From: Sphingomonas faeni
GTDB lineage: Bacteria > Pseudomonadota > Alphaproteobacteria > Sphingomonadales > Sphingomonadaceae
Length of the DNA stretch: 64,000 bases
Reading direction: 5' to 3'
NCBI RefSeq assembly: GCF_024273235.1
Contig: NZ_JANBVH010000016.1
Coordinates: 42,429-106,428 of the forward strand
The position numbers were made by a program, and so were the translations under genes. The notes beneath the pieces are model-generated. The model saw nothing but the letters and a program-made list of their open reading frames with translations, had not been told where the DNA came from and did not search any database. This document shows, in pieces, positions 37,257-47,062 of this stretch. The first letter of the stretch is position 1, and the number at the start of each line of letters is the position of its first letter.

Positions 37257-37979
37257 ATGGCACGGGTCGCAATTGTAACCGGTGGTACGCGCGGAATCGG
37301 CGAAGCGATCAGCCTCGCATTGCAGGAGATGGGCCTGACCGTAGCGGCAACCTATGCCGGCAACGACGAACGAGCCCGCGAATTCACCGAGCGCACCGGG
37401 ATCAAGGCGTACAAGTGGGACGTCGCCGATTACGACGCGTGCCAGGCGGGTTGCGCGCAGGTCGCCGCCGATCTGGGCGATGTCGATATCGTCGTGAACA
37501 ACGCCGGCATCACCCGCGACGGCACGATCCTGAAGATGACGTACCAGGATTGGAAAGAGGTGATGGACACCAATCTCGGCGGGTGTTTCAACATGGCCAA
37601 GGCCGTCTTCCCCGGCATGCGCACGCGCAAATGGGGGCGGATCGTCAACATCGGCTCGATCAACGGACAGGCCGGGCAATACGGCCAGGTGAACTATGCC
37701 GCGGCGAAATCGGGCATCCACGGCTTCACGAAAGCCTTGGCGCAGGAGGGCGCGCGCGCAGGCGTGACGGTGAACGCAATCGCGCCGGGGTATATCGATA
37801 CGGACATGGTGGCGGCGGTGCCCGCCGACGTGCTGGAGAAGATCGTCGCGAAGATCCCGGTCGGGCGACTGGGCCAGGCGACCGAGATCGCGCGCGGCGT
37901 GGCGTTCCTGTGCTCGGAAGAGGGCGGGTTCGTTACCGGCTCGACGCTGAGCATCAATGGCGGGCAGCACATGTACTGA
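37257..37979 (+). CDS. phaB: Acetoacetyl-CoA reductase (NADPH-dependent)
   Basis: 240 residues. TGGTRGIGEA Rossmann loop, NNAGITRDGTILKM, catalytic IGSINGQAGQYGQVNYAAAK (Ser-Tyr-Lys) and C-terminal SINGGQHMY, diagnostic of PhaB/PhbB. Reduces acetoacetyl-CoA to R-3-hydroxybutyryl-CoA for PHB synthesis. AGGAG precedes ATG 37257. It is about 4 kb from the synthase and phasin, separated by four other genes. Confidence 0.96.
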   Translation: MARVAIVTGGTRGIGEAISLALQEMGLTVAATYAGNDERAREFTERTGIKAYKWDVADYDACQAGCAQVAADLGDVDIVVNNAGITRDGTILKMTYQDWKEVMDTNLGGCFNMAKAVFPGMRTRKWGRIVNIGSINGQAGQYGQVNYAAAKSGIHGFTKALAQEGARAGVTVNAIAPGYIDTDMVAAVPADVLEKIVAKIPVGRLGQATEIARGVAFLCSEEGGFVTGSTLSINGGQHMY

Positions 37980-38139
37980 CGGGCGCAGGCAGCGCAAAGC
38001 GCAGCCGATGCCCGCAAGCAAAGCGAAGCGGGCAGCGCCCGGCACGGCCGGCGGGTCGGCAAGGCCGAACCCGTCCGACGGCGGCTTTGCCGGCGGCGCT
38101 GAGTAGATGTCTACCGGATTACCAAGGACGGTCTTGCTT

Positions 38140-38171
38140 GATCCTGGGCCCCCGCCTTCGCGGGGGAAGTA
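38140..38171. repeat. Half type-C palindrome
   Basis: GGGCCCCCGCCTTCGCGGGGGAAG: right half only. It lies in a 404-bp gene-free gap (37980-38383) along with the element at 38251; the first 120 bp of the gap are GC-rich low-complexity without a convincing gene. Confidence 0.6.
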
Positions 38172-38250
38172 GGAAGGGAAGCGCTGCTCAAACCGAAGCC
38201 AAGAGCTCCCGCTACAAACAAACATGCCACCACAAAACGCCCGGCAACCT

Positions 38251-38352
38251 ACTCCCTCTCCCCTCCGGGGACAGGGTCGGGGTGAGGGGCAGCCAAGCAG
38301 TGCATCGCCCGGAACAGCCCCTCACCCAACCGTCTCCCCGGAGGGGAGAGGG
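38251..38352. repeat. Type-A-like palindrome pair (diverged)
   Basis: CTCCCTCTCCCCTCCGGGGACAGGG... and CCCCGGAGGGGAGAGGGC with inner GGTGAGGGGC/GCCCCTCACCC arms, about 100 bp long. Confidence 0.6.
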
Positions 38353-38383
38353 CTACCCCGGCTCAAATCAAGACAGCGAGCCG

Positions 38384-39667
38384 TTACCCGTCGCTAGCAC
38401 GCTCGATATCCGCCCCAACCGCGCTCAGCTTTTCCTCCAACCGCTCGTACCCCCGGTCGAGGTGATACACCCGGCCAACCGACGTCTCGCCATCCGCCGC
38501 CAACCCGGCCAAGATCAAGCTCATCGACGCCCGCAGGTCGGTCGCCATCACCGGCGCCCCCACCAGCTTGTCGACCCCGCGCACCACCGCGGTCCGCCCG
38601 CGCACCTGGATATCCGCCCCCATCCGCGCCAGTTCGGGCACGTGCATGTAGCGGTTCTCGAAGATCGTCTCGGTCAGCACGCTGGCGCCGTCCGCCTTGC
38701 ACAGCATCGCCATGAACTGCGCCTGCATGTCGGTTGCGAACCCGGGGTATGGCGCGGTCGACAGCGTCAGCGGCTTCAGCACGCCATCGGATGCGACACG
38801 CACACCGTCCTTGGTCGGCGTCACCGACACGCCCGCCTCGACCAGCGCGTCGATCGTCGCGCCCATGTCCGGGATCGCCACGCCGACCAGTTCCAGGTCG
38901 CCGCCGGTAATCGCCGCCGCGCACGCGTAACTGCCCGCCTCGATGCGGTCGGGCATCACCGCATAGGTCGCGCCATGGAGCCGGTCGCGGCCTTCGATCG
39001 TCAGCGTCTCGGTGCCGATCCCGTCGATCGACGCGCCCATCGCGACGAGGCAGTTGCAGAGGTCGACGATCTCGGGCTCGCGCGCGGCGTTCTCGATCAC
39101 CGACGTCCCCTTGGCGAGCACTGCCGCCATCACGACGTTCTCGGTCGCGCCGACCGACACGATCGGGAAGCGGAAGCGTCCGCCCGGCAATCGTCCACCC
39201 GGCGCGATCGCCTTCACATAGCCAGCCGCCATCTCGAGCTCGGCACCGATCGCCTCGAGCGCGCGCAGATGCAGATCGATCGGCCGGTTGCCGATCGCGC
39301 AGCCGCCCGGCAGCGACACCGTCGCCTCGCCGCCACGCCCGAGCAGCGGCCCGAGCACCAGGATCGACGCACGCATCTTCCGCACGATATCGTACGGCGC
39401 CTCGGTCGAGGTGAGGTTACCTGCGCGGATCGTCATCACCCGGCCGAAATCCTCCGGCCGCGTACCCTGGATCGCGGTCGACGCGCCAAGCTGGTTGAGC
39501 AGATGGCCGAAGCCGTCGACGTCCGCCAGCCGCGGCAGGTTGCGCAGCGTCAGCGGTTCTTCGGTCAGCAACGCGCACGGCATCAGCGTGAGCGCGGCGT
39601 TCTTCGCACCGGAAATGGGCAGGCGCCCGGACAGGCGATTGCCGCCACGAATGAGAATACGGTCCAT
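38384..39667 (-). CDS. murA: UDP-N-acetylglucosamine 1-carboxyvinyltransferase
   Basis: 427 residues. Catalytic C123 in [14 protein letters not shown]22 in ISGAKNAAL, and R-rich C-terminal [32 protein letters not shown] sequence. First committed step of peptidoglycan synthesis; inhibited by fosfomycin, to which this Cys form is susceptible. Transcribed divergently from the Crp/Fnr gene. Confidence 0.96.
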   Translation of the reverse strand: MDRILIRGGNRLSGRLPISGAKNAALTLMPCALLTEEPLTLRNLPRLADVDGFGHLLNQLGASTAIQGTRPEDFGRVMTIRAGNLTSTEAPYDIVRKMRASILVLGPLLGRGGEATVSLPGGCAIGNRPIDLHLRALEAIGAELEMAAGYVKAIAPGGRLPGGRFRFPIVSVGATENVVMAAVLAKGTSVIENAAREPEIVDLCNCLVAMGASIDGIGTETLTIEGRDRLHGATYAVMPDRIEAGSYACAAAITGGDLELVGVAIPDMGATIDALVEAGVSVTPTKDGVRVASDGVLKPLTLSTAPYPGFATDMQAQFMAMLCKADGASVLTETIFENRYMHVPELARMGADIQVRGRTAVVRGVDKLVGAPVMATDLRASMSLILAGLAADGETSVGRVYHLDRGYERLEEKLSAVGADIERASDG

Positions 39668-39826
39668 CCCGGGTGTCTATCGCGGCTGGCGGTCCGCGCA
39701 AGGGGCCCGCACGCCGCGACATGCCGGGAGGCGACGAGCGGAGCCAAAGTCCGGGTCGCGCTAATGCTCGCGCTTGATCGACTTTAATGCGCGGGAATCA
39801 TAGCTTTGCTCTGTGTCTCCACCAAC

Positions 39827-40579
39827 ATGGGGGACCATTTCAGAGTGCCGGACAGCTGCTTCGCCGACCGCGTCGGCGATCTCATCGACCTGTCGATGAA
39901 CGAAAGGGCTGCGCTAGCGCGGTTTGAGGAGCGCCCGCGCGAACTGCGTCGTGGTGCGATCCTGCTGCGGGAGAACGACCCGCAGTCCGAACTCTTCATC
40001 CTCCAGCGCGGCATGGCGATGAGCTATGTGCTGCTCGACGACGGCAGCCGCCAGATCCTCCGCTTCCTCTATGCCGGCGACATGCTCGCGGTGTCCGCGC
40101 TCGTCTATCGTGACTCGCCCGAGACGGTGGTCGCGCTGACCGATTGCACGGTGTGCCCGTTCGATCGCGCGGCGATGACCGCACTGGTCACCGATCATCC
40201 GCGGCTGTCGGCGATCATCATGGTGATGAACCAGATGGAGAAGGTGGCGCTGACCGACCGCCTCGCCGCGCTCGGCCGCACCTCGGCGAAGGCACGGATC
40301 GCTGCGCTGCTGATCGAGATGCGCAACCGGATGCGGCTGCGCGACCAGGCGCTCGGCAACAGCTTCACGCTCGGCCTGACCCAGGAGGAGATCGGCGACG
40401 CCACCGGGCTCACCGCGGTGCACGTCAACCGGATGCTGCGGCAACTGGAAGAGGACGGCCTGATCCGCCGCGAGAACGGCCGCGTGACTCTGCTCAACGA
40501 GGTGCAATTGGCGCAGGCGGCGAACTACATCGACCGCTTCGACGGCCTCGACCTGCGCTGGTTGCCACCAGCGCGATAG
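39827..40579 (+). CDS. Crp/Fnr-family transcriptional regulator
   Basis: 250 residues. cNMP-binding-like beta-barrel (LRRGAILLRENDPQSELFILQRG...) with HTH_Crp: LGLTQEEIGDATGLTAVHVNRMLRQLEEDGLI. N-terminal cysteines (C7 and a possible C in ALTDCTVCPF) do not form the Fnr CX3CX2C cluster, so oxygen sensing by an Fe-S centre is not shown. ATG 39827 (MGDHFRVP) is chosen over TTG 39806. Confidence 0.87.
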   Translation: MGDHFRVPDSCFADRVGDLIDLSMNERAALARFEERPRELRRGAILLRENDPQSELFILQRGMAMSYVLLDDGSRQILRFLYAGDMLAVSALVYRDSPETVVALTDCTVCPFDRAAMTALVTDHPRLSAIIMVMNQMEKVALTDRLAALGRTSAKARIAALLIEMRNRMRLRDQALGNSFTLGLTQEEIGDATGLTAVHVNRMLRQLEEDGLIRRENGRVTLLNEVQLAQAANYIDRFDGLDLRWLPPAR

Positions 40580-40585
40580 ACTCTC

Positions 40586-40712
40586 GATCCTCCCCCGCCA
40601 GGGGGAGGTGGCTGGCCCTTGCCAGACGGAGGGGGAGGACACGGAGCGGAGGTTGGCGCTTGCCGCCCCCTCCGTCACCTTCGGTGCCACCTCCCCCTTG
40701 CGGGGGAGGATT
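40586..40712. repeat. Type-A paired palindrome
   Basis: CTCCCCCGCCAGGGGGAG at left and CTCCCCCTTGCGGGGGAG at right, between convergent Crp/Fnr and clpS. Confidence 0.87.
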
Positions 40713-40729
40713 AGCTCAAGTCCAACGGC

Positions 40730-41104
40730 TCACGCCTTCTCGAGCGTGCACTGCAGCGGATGCTGGTTCTGGCGGGCGAAATCCATGACCTGCGACACCT
40801 TGGTCTCGGCCACCTCGTAGCTGAACGTCCCGCATACCCCGACGCCCTTCTGGTGCACATGCAGCATCACGCGGGTCGCCGCCTCCATGTCCATCCGGAA
40901 GAAGCGCTGGAGGCACAGCACGACGAATTCCATCGGCGTATAGTCGTCGTTGAGCATCAGCACGCGGTACGGCGTCGGCTGTTTGGTCTTCGCGCGCGTC
41001 TTGGTCGCAACGCCGGCACCAGTGCCGTCATTGCCATCCTCGCCACCATCGTCGCGGCGCTCGGCCATCATCGCGGCCAGCTTCAATTCGGGGGTCAACA
41101 CCAT
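40730..41104 (-). CDS. clpS: ATP-dependent Clp protease adaptor ClpS
   Basis: About 124 residues from [30 protein letters not shown] is the N-degron pocket core, followed by [23 protein letters not shown]. Delivers N-end-rule substrates to ClpAP. The N-terminal extension is Gly/Asp/Lys-rich. An ATG at 41122 is a possible earlier start; no strong ribosome site separates them. Confidence 0.93.
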   Translation of the reverse strand: MVLTPELKLAAMMAERRDDGGEDGNDGTGAGVATKTRAKTKQPTPYRVLMLNDDYTPMEFVVLCLQRFFRMDMEAATRVMLHVHQKGVGVCGTFSYEVAETKVSQVMDFARQNQHPLQCTLEKA

Positions 41105-41189
41105 GCTGCCAAAATATGGCATGCCGGGGGGCAAGGGCAAGGGGGCGCCCGCACACCCCACGCGAAATCCGCACGAAATCCGCAAACGA

Positions 41190-41223
41190 AAAGGGGCGAC
41201 CGTCGCATGACGGCCGCCCCTTT
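41190..41223 (-). terminator. Rho-independent terminator of phasin gene
   Basis: Arms AAAGGGGCG/CGCCCCTTT, extended by CCGTC/GACGG and one mismatch, GCAT loop; read on the minus strand the stem is followed by TCGTTTG. It lies 35 bp after the phasin stop. Confidence 0.78.
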
Positions 41224-41258
41224 CGTGTCGCACTACCCGAAGGCGGCGCGCAATCGAC

Positions 41259-41990
41259 TTACGCCGAGATCTTCATCTTGTCGGTCGCGACTGCAACGCG
41301 GTTCGAGATCGGCTGCGCGAACTCGCCGAACATCTTCAGCATCCGCTCGGTCGAGCGCGAACCCTCGGCGATCATCGTGTCGAACGCGGTGCGGGCATAA
41401 TCGCCCTGGAGCTTCATGAACTCGGTCGGCGACTTGGCGGCGGCGAGCGTCTTGGCGGCTTCAGTCGCGCTCTCGAACGAGGTCTTGGCGTACTCGGCCG
41501 CTTCCTGGCCAAGCGCCTCGACGTTCTTCGCGGCGATCTTCGACGATTCGACCAGCGCCTCGATATTGCCCTTGCCGAATGCGACGAAATCTTCCGCCAT
41601 CTTCGCCGACTTCTCCATCGCGCCCTTGGCCTGCTCGGTATACTCGGCGGTATTCGCGCCCGTGAAGAGGGCCTTGGTCTTCTCGGTGATGCTCTGGATC
41701 GTTTCCATCGTGGCGTCCTTTGTTTCGCTGGCTAGGGTTTCTCTAGCTGGGATCCCCGTCGGCGCGGTGGCCGGAATCGGGGCGGGAATGTCCGGGTGCG
41801 GCGATACAAAAGCAGCCGCGAGAGGTTGAGGTGCCGACGTCTTGGCGATCGGCTCGGGCGCCGGTTTCGCCGGCTTGGCGACAGTCCGGGGGGAGGCTTT
41901 GGCGGTCGCGGCCTTCACGGCAGCCACCGGTTTCGCGGCGGCGGCAGGCTTCGAACCGGCCTTGGCCGTCCGTTTCACGATATCCACCAT
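41259..41990 (-). CDS. Phasin family PHB-granule protein
   Basis: 243 residues. N-terminal half (1-95) is a Lys/Ala/Pro-rich, likely disordered tail that resembles DNA- or polymer-associating tails; the C-terminal half ([23 protein letters not shown] ...) is a helical amphipathic phasin domain. Coats PHB granules made by the adjacent synthase. ATG 41990 follows AGAGGTG; a second plausible start at 41711 would encode the phasin domain alone. A palindrome precedes it. Confidence 0.88.
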   Translation of the reverse strand: MVDIVKRTAKAGSKPAAAAKPVAAVKAATAKASPRTVAKPAKPAPEPIAKTSAPQPLAAAFVSPHPDIPAPIPATAPTGIPARETLASETKDATMETIQSITEKTKALFTGANTAEYTEQAKGAMEKSAKMAEDFVAFGKGNIEALVESSKIAAKNVEALGQEAAEYAKTSFESATEAAKTLAAAKSPTEFMKLQGDYARTAFDTMIAEGSRSTERMLKMFGEFAQPISNRVAVATDKMKISA

Positions 41991-42045
41991 CCACGCACCT
42001 CTCTTCGGAGTTATGTCGCGGTCTTTGTACACGATTCGTGGCGCC

Positions 42046-42062
42046 GCACAATTAAATTGTGC
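42046..42062. promoter_or_regulatory. 17-bp palindrome upstream of phasin gene
   Basis: GCACAATTAAATTGTGC, 8-bp arms with one central base, 56 bp before the phasin start and just beyond the phaC stop. Good candidate for a PhaR-like or other repressor operator; AT-rich relative to its surroundings. Confidence 0.5.
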
Positions 42063-42092
42063 AGTGCACCATGACGTTAACGGAAGGTAGCG

Positions 42093-43805
42093 CTATCGGG
42101 TTTTGACATACTCACCCGGAGCATCGCCGAGTGCCGCAAGCGCCCCCGCGCCGGGTTGCCTGACCCCTTCCGCGGCAACGGTCTTCGGATCCAGGGCGCG
42201 CACCCAGGCGATCCAGTCGGGCCACCAGCTTCCCTTGGTCTCCGTCGCCCCCGCGACGAAGTCCTCCAGCGTCGTATGCGCCGCGGGATTGGTCCAAAAC
42301 TGATACTTCCCCGCAGCCGGCGGATTCACGACTCCGGCGATGTGCCCCGACCCCGCCAGCACGAACTTCAGCGGGCCCGCGAACAGCTGCGTCAGCTTCC
42401 AGACGCTTTCCGCCGGCGCGATATGATCCTCGCGCCCGGCCTGGACATAGCTTGGCGTCTTGACCTTGGTGAGGTCGAGCGGCGTGCCGTCGACGCTGAT
42501 CGCGCCCGGCTGCACCAGCAGATTGTCGCGGTACAGGTCGGTCAGATAGCTCAGATGCCATTTCGCCGGCAGGTTGGTGGTGTCGCCGTTCCAGTGGAGC
42601 AGGTCGAACGGCACGTAATCCTGCCCCAGCAGGTAGTTCTGCGTGACGTAGTTCCAGATCAGGTCGCGCCCGCGCAACAGGTTGAACGTGGTCGCCATAT
42701 AGCGCCCGTCGAGGAACCCCTCGGGCGACAGCGACGCGACCATCTTCAGCTGCTCGTCGTCGATGAAATGCTGCAACTCGCCCGCCTGCGCGAAATCGAC
42801 CTGGGCTGTGAAGAACGTCGCACTCGCCACCTTTTCCGCCTGCCCGCGTGCGGTCAGCAGCGCGAGTGTCGCGGCGAGCGTGGTGCCCGCCACGCAATAG
42901 CCGATCGTATGCACCGCCGGCACGTCGAGCATGTCGCGGACGGTGTCGATCGCCTCGACCTGCGCGCCGACATAATCGTCCCAGATCACGTCCTTCATGC
43001 TCGCATCGGCGGATTTCCACGACACCATGAACACGGTGATGCCCTGCTCGACCGCCCAGCGGATGAAGCTCTTCTCGGGCGTCAGGTCGAGAATGTAGAA
43101 CCGGTTGATCCACGGCGGGAAGATGACGAGCGGCGTCGCCAGCACCTTGTCGGTCGTCGGGCTGTACTGGATCAGCTCGTAGAGCGGCGTGCGTTTCACC
43201 ACCTTGCCGGGCGTCATCGCCAGGTTGCGGCCGAGTTCGAACGCACCGTCGGGGGTATGCGTCACCTGCCCGCGGGCAAGATCCGCCATCATGTTCTGCA
43301 GGCCTTTCAGCAGGTTTTCGCCGCGCGTTTCGATCGTCTTTTCGATCACTTGCGGGTTGGTCAGCGCGAAATTGGTCGGACTCATCGCGTCGACGAACCC
43401 CTTGGTCGCGAACCGCAACTGCTCCTTCTGCTTGGGGTCGAGCCCATCGACCGCCTCGACGCCGCGGAGCATGTGGTCGCCGATCAGCTGATAGCTCTGG
43501 CGGATCAGGTCGAACACCGGCTCGCGCCACTGCGGCGCCTTGAAACGCTTGTCGGTGACGGGGGCGGGCTCGGGCGCCTTGGCGGGATCGAGAAAGCGCT
43601 GCCACAGCGTCAGGCTATCGGTCCAGAAATCGCGTGCGCGCTCCAGCGTGGCGGGGTCGGTGAAGCCCGGGATCGCGGGAATTGCTTCGGGCCCGGGCTG
43701 CATCGCCGCCAAGCCCTGCTCCATCATCATCTGCTGCGCACGCCCCATTACCCAGGTCCAATGCTGGAGATCGGGCAGGCTCGGGGTAGGAGGAGTTTCG
43801 GCCAT
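42093..43805 (-). CDS. phaC: Class I poly(3-hydroxyalkanoate) synthase
   Basis: 570 residues. Lipase-box-like nucleophile C304 in IGYCVAGTTL; catalytic Asp in GREDHIAPAESV and His in GSGHIAGVVN; N-terminal PhaC_N domain with RFKAPQWREPVFDL. Polymerises R-3-hydroxybutyryl-CoA into PHB. No PhaE or PhaR subunit is adjacent, consistent with class I. Confidence 0.96.
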   Translation of the reverse strand: MAETPPTPSLPDLQHWTWVMGRAQQMMMEQGLAAMQPGPEAIPAIPGFTDPATLERARDFWTDSLTLWQRFLDPAKAPEPAPVTDKRFKAPQWREPVFDLIRQSYQLIGDHMLRGVEAVDGLDPKQKEQLRFATKGFVDAMSPTNFALTNPQVIEKTIETRGENLLKGLQNMMADLARGQVTHTPDGAFELGRNLAMTPGKVVKRTPLYELIQYSPTTDKVLATPLVIFPPWINRFYILDLTPEKSFIRWAVEQGITVFMVSWKSADASMKDVIWDDYVGAQVEAIDTVRDMLDVPAVHTIGYCVAGTTLAATLALLTARGQAEKVASATFFTAQVDFAQAGELQHFIDDEQLKMVASLSPEGFLDGRYMATTFNLLRGRDLIWNYVTQNYLLGQDYVPFDLLHWNGDTTNLPAKWHLSYLTDLYRDNLLVQPGAISVDGTPLDLTKVKTPSYVQAGREDHIAPAESVWKLTQLFAGPLKFVLAGSGHIAGVVNPPAAGKYQFWTNPAAHTTLEDFVAGATETKGSWWPDWIAWVRALDPKTVAAEGVRQPGAGALAALGDAPGEYVKTR

Positions 43806-43870
43806 GACGTCCTCTGCTTTTTCCGGAGCTTAGCCGAGCGATCGGCCAAGCGGAAGCCAACCCTCGTTCC

Positions 43871-43953
43871 GTCACCCCAGCGAAAGCTGGGGTATTCCCG
43901 TAGTCGAAGGGTACGGCCCGAACCGGGATACCCCAGCTTTCGCTGGGGTGACG
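43871..43953. repeat. Type-D paired palindrome
   Basis: CCCCAGC-GAAA-GCTGGGG and CCCCAGC-TTTC-GCTGGGG, about 45 bp apart; between divergent phaC and aminotransferase genes. Confidence 0.88.
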
Positions 43954-44025
43954 GCAATTGGGGATTGGGGTGACGCCTCCCCTCACCTGCGGTACAGCAC
44001 CCGCTCCTCCAGCTAGAGGCTGATC

Positions 44026-45234
44026 ATGTCCGAAGACTTCTACCGTATCAAACGCTTGCCCCCCTATGTCATCGCCGAAGTGAACGCGATGCGGGCGGCG
44101 GCGCGCGCGGGCGGGGAGGACATCATCGATCTCGGCATGGGCAATCCCGACCTGCCGCCGCCCGAGCACGTCATCGAGAAGCTCGTCGAAGTCGCGCGCA
44201 AACCCAGCGCGCACGGCTATTCGCAGTCGAAGGGCATTCCCGGCCTGCGAAAAGCCCAAGCCAACTATTATGGTCGCCGGTTCGGCGTCGACGTCGATCC
44301 CGAAACAGAGGTCGTCGTCACGATGGGCTCGAAGGAAGGCCTCGCGAGCCTCGCCACCGCGATCACCGCGCCGGGCGACGTCGTGCTCGCGCCCAACCCG
44401 TCCTATCCGATCCATACCTTCGGCTTCATCATCGCCGGCGCGACGATCCGCGCGGTGCCGACCACCCCCGACGAGGCGTATTTCGAGAGCCTGGAGCGCG
44501 CGATGGCGTTCACCGTCCCCGCACCGTCAGTGCTGGTGATGGGCTATCCGTCGAACCCGACCGCCGAGGTCGTCGACCTCGCCTTCTACGAGCGCGTCGT
44601 GGCGTTCGCGAAGAAGCACAAGCTGTGGGTGATCTCCGACCTCGCCTATTCGGAGCTGTATTTCGACGGCAAGCCGACCCCCTCGATCCTCCAGGTGCCG
44701 GGCGCGAAGGACGTCGCGATCGAGTTCACCTCGCTCAGCAAGACCTATTCGATGGCCGGCTGGCGGATGGGCTTCGGGGTCGGCAACAAGACGCTGATCG
44801 CGGCGATGACGCGGGTGAAGTCGTATCTCGATTACGGTGCGTTCACGCCGATCCAGGCCGCCGCCTGCGCTGCGCTCAACGGTCCGCAGGACATCGTCGA
44901 GCGCAACCGGCAACTCTACCACAAGCGCCGCGACGTGCTGGTCGAAAGCTTCGCGCGAGCTGGGTGGGACATACCGAGCCCTCGTGCGAGCATGTTCGCC
45001 TGGGCCCCGCTCCCGCCCGCCCTCGCGCATTTAGGTAGCCTTGAGTTCACCAAACAATTGCTGACTCACGCGCACGTCGCGGTCGCCCCAGGGGTGGGCT
45101 ACGGCGAAAACGGCGAGGGCTATGTGAGGATCGCGATGGTCGAGAACGAACAGCGGCTCCGCCAGGCGGCGCGCAACGTGAAGAAATATCTCCAGTCGAT
45201 GGGCGTCAACACGCCTGCGCGCGGCGCCGGCTGA
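44026..45234 (+). CDS. Alanine-type class I/II aminotransferase (AlaC-like)
   Basis: 402 residues. PLP lysine in SLSKTYSMAGWRMGFGVG; GMGNPDLPPP and GYPSNPTAEVVDL are conserved in the AlaC/DapL-type group. Most likely glutamate:pyruvate aminotransferase; LL-DAP aminotransferase activity cannot be excluded. First of three closely spaced plus-strand genes (7 bp to the permease). Confidence 0.9.
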   Translation: MSEDFYRIKRLPPYVIAEVNAMRAAARAGGEDIIDLGMGNPDLPPPEHVIEKLVEVARKPSAHGYSQSKGIPGLRKAQANYYGRRFGVDVDPETEVVVTMGSKEGLASLATAITAPGDVVLAPNPSYPIHTFGFIIAGATIRAVPTTPDEAYFESLERAMAFTVPAPSVLVMGYPSNPTAEVVDLAFYERVVAFAKKHKLWVISDLAYSELYFDGKPTPSILQVPGAKDVAIEFTSLSKTYSMAGWRMGFGVGNKTLIAAMTRVKSYLDYGAFTPIQAAACAALNGPQDIVERNRQLYHKRRDVLVESFARAGWDIPSPRASMFAWAPLPPALAHLGSLEFTKQLLTHAHVAVAPGVGYGENGEGYVRIAMVENEQRLRQAARNVKKYLQSMGVNTPARGAG

Positions 45235-45241
45235 CCGCTTA

Positions 45242-46018
45242 GTGGATATCAATCCGTTATATTCGGTGGCCGGCGTGCTCGTCGGCCTTCTCGTAGGGCT
45301 GACCGGCGTCGGTGGCGGGTCGTTGATGACGCCGCTGCTGGTGCTCGTCTTCGGCTTCCACCCGGCCACCGCGGTCGGCACCGACCTGCTCTACGCGTCG
45401 GCGACCAAGACGGTGGGGACGACGGTGCACGGCTGGCGCGGCACGGTCGACTGGCGCGTCGTGCGACGGCTGGCGACCGGCAGCGTCCCCGCGGCGATCG
45501 CGACGTTGCTGGTGCTCAACCATCTCGGCGAGAAATCGTCCGACACCGGGCACGCGATCAGCGTGGTGCTCGGCATCACGCTGATCCTGTCGGCGGTCGC
45601 GACGTTCCTCCGCGGCAAGATCGTCGCATGGCTGACCCCGCGGATCGGCACGGTCGGCGGTGAACGCCAAGCGATGCTGACGATCCTGCTCGGCGCAGTG
45701 CTCGGCGTGCTCGTATCCCTCACCTCGGTCGGCGCCGGCGCGCTGGGCATGACCGCGCTCCTCATTCTCTACCCGACGCTGCCGATCAACCGGCTGGTCG
45801 GCTCGGACATCGCGCACGCGGTGCCGCTGACGCTGCTCGGCGGGATCGGCCACTGGATCCTCGGCTCGGTCGATGTCGACCTGCTCGTGTCGCTGCTGAT
45901 CGGCTCGATCCCCGGCATCATCGTCGGCAGCCTGATCGCCACGCGCGTCTCGGACCGCGTACTGGTCCCGGTGCTCGCGACCGTGCTGGCGATCGTCGGC
46001 GTCCGGCTGATCTTCTGA
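45242..46018 (+). CDS. TauE/SafE-family permease
   Basis: 258 residues with about eight spans. GLLVGLTGVGGGSLMTPLLVLVFGFHPATAVGTDLLYAS is the first TauE repeat, and LTSVGAGALGMTALLILYP the second. Family exports sulfite, sulfonates or related anions. GTG start; its TGA overlaps the ATG of the following thioesterase (TGATG). Confidence 0.88.
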   Translation: MDINPLYSVAGVLVGLLVGLTGVGGGSLMTPLLVLVFGFHPATAVGTDLLYASATKTVGTTVHGWRGTVDWRVVRRLATGSVPAAIATLLVLNHLGEKSSDTGHAISVVLGITLILSAVATFLRGKIVAWLTPRIGTVGGERQAMLTILLGAVLGVLVSLTSVGAGALGMTALLILYPTLPINRLVGSDIAHAVPLTLLGGIGHWILGSVDVDLLVSLLIGSIPGIIVGSLIATRVSDRVLVPVLATVLAIVGVRLIF

Positions 46019-46443
46019 TGCGGCCCGGCTTTGCCTTCTCGACCAGGTTCCGCGTGCGCTATGCCGAGATCGACGGCCAGCGCATCGTCTTCAACTCGCG
46101 CTATCTCGAATATGCCGACGTCGCAGTCACCGAGTTTTGGGAATGGACCGGGATCGCCGAGGCGCTGCCGGAGATCTGGCCGACCACCGAGTTCAACGTC
46201 CGCCGGACCGAGATCGATTACCTCAAGCCGTTCCGCCTGGGGGATACGGTGGAGGCGTTCGTGCGGATCGAGAAGCTCGGTACGACGAGCCTGACGAAGC
46301 GCTTCGAACTGGCGCATGCGGAGACGGGGGAACTGCACACGGTGATCACTATGGTCAGCGTCCACGTCGATCTGGAAACAGGCCGCCCCGTGCCCCTGCC
46401 CGACGCGATCCGAACGCTGCTGGAGTCGCTACAAAGCCACTAA
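46018..46443 (+). CDS. Acyl-CoA thioesterase, 4-hydroxybenzoyl-CoA/YbgC hotdog family
   Basis: 141 residues. FRVRYAEIDGQRIVFNSRYLEYADVAVTEFW is the catalytic hotdog N-terminus, with the Asp of the YAEID motif. Likely hydrolyses acyl- or aryl-CoA. Coupled to the TauE gene. Confidence 0.87.
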   Translation: MRPGFAFSTRFRVRYAEIDGQRIVFNSRYLEYADVAVTEFWEWTGIAEALPEIWPTTEFNVRRTEIDYLKPFRLGDTVEAFVRIEKLGTTSLTKRFELAHAETGELHTVITMVSVHVDLETGRPVPLPDAIRTLLESLQSH

Positions 46444-46449
46444 CACAAC

Positions 46450-46561
46450 GGTCCCCCCTCCCTGAAAGGGAGGGGTTGGGGGTGGGTCGGCCAATTGGCG
46501 AGCGAAAGCACCAGCCCCAAGCCGACCCACCCCCAGCCCCCCCCTTCCAGGGAGGGGAGCA
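46450..46561. repeat. Type-A variant paired palindrome
   Basis: CCCCTCCCTGAAAGGGAGGGG and CCCCTTCCAGGGAGGGGAG, with inner GGGTGGGTCGGCC/GCCGACCCACCC arms. Confidence 0.75.
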
Positions 46562-46570
46562 GAAGGGGCC

Positions 46571-47062
46571 CTACTCCGCCGCCTCGGCCGCCCCCTCCGC
46601 CGCCACGCCATCCTCGGCAACCTCCCCAGGCAGCGCCCAGATCAAATCCCCCTTGCCCAGCACCCGCCCGTCATGCGCCCGCACCGAGACCGGCTGCAAA
46701 GGCCGTCGATCGCGCGCGTCGACCAGGATCGGGAACGCCGGCACGCACGTCTCCCACCGCTCGCCCCATTGCCGCAGCGCGATCATCGTCGGCAGCAGTG
46801 CGAAACCCTTGTCGGTCAGTCCGTACGCGATCTTGCGCCGGTCCTCCGGAATAGGCTGCCGCGCCAGGATCCCGTGCTCGACCAGCCGCGCCAGCCGGTT
46901 CGCGAGGATATTGCGCGCGATTCCCAGCTCAGACTGGAACTCCTCGAAATGATGCAGGCCGTTGAACGCCGCGCGGAGAATCAGGAACGACCAGCGCTCG
47001 CCCATCGCCTCCAGCGCGGCGGGCAGGCTGCATTCCAGCAATGGTTCGCGCAATTTGCCCAT
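46571..47062 (-). CDS. HxlR-family transcriptional regulator
   Basis: 163 residues. LECSLPAALEAMGERWSFLILRAAFNGLHHFEEFQSELGIARNILANRLARLVEHGIL is a standard HxlR winged helix; the N-terminal Cys (C12) is the residue often linked to redox or electrophile sensing. C-terminal tail is Ala/Glu-rich. Divergent from rel/spo. Confidence 0.9.
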   Translation of the reverse strand: MGKLREPLLECSLPAALEAMGERWSFLILRAAFNGLHHFEEFQSELGIARNILANRLARLVEHGILARQPIPEDRRKIAYGLTDKGFALLPTMIALRQWGERWETCVPAFPILVDARDRRPLQPVSVRAHDGRVLGKGDLIWALPGEVAEDGVAAEGAAEAAE

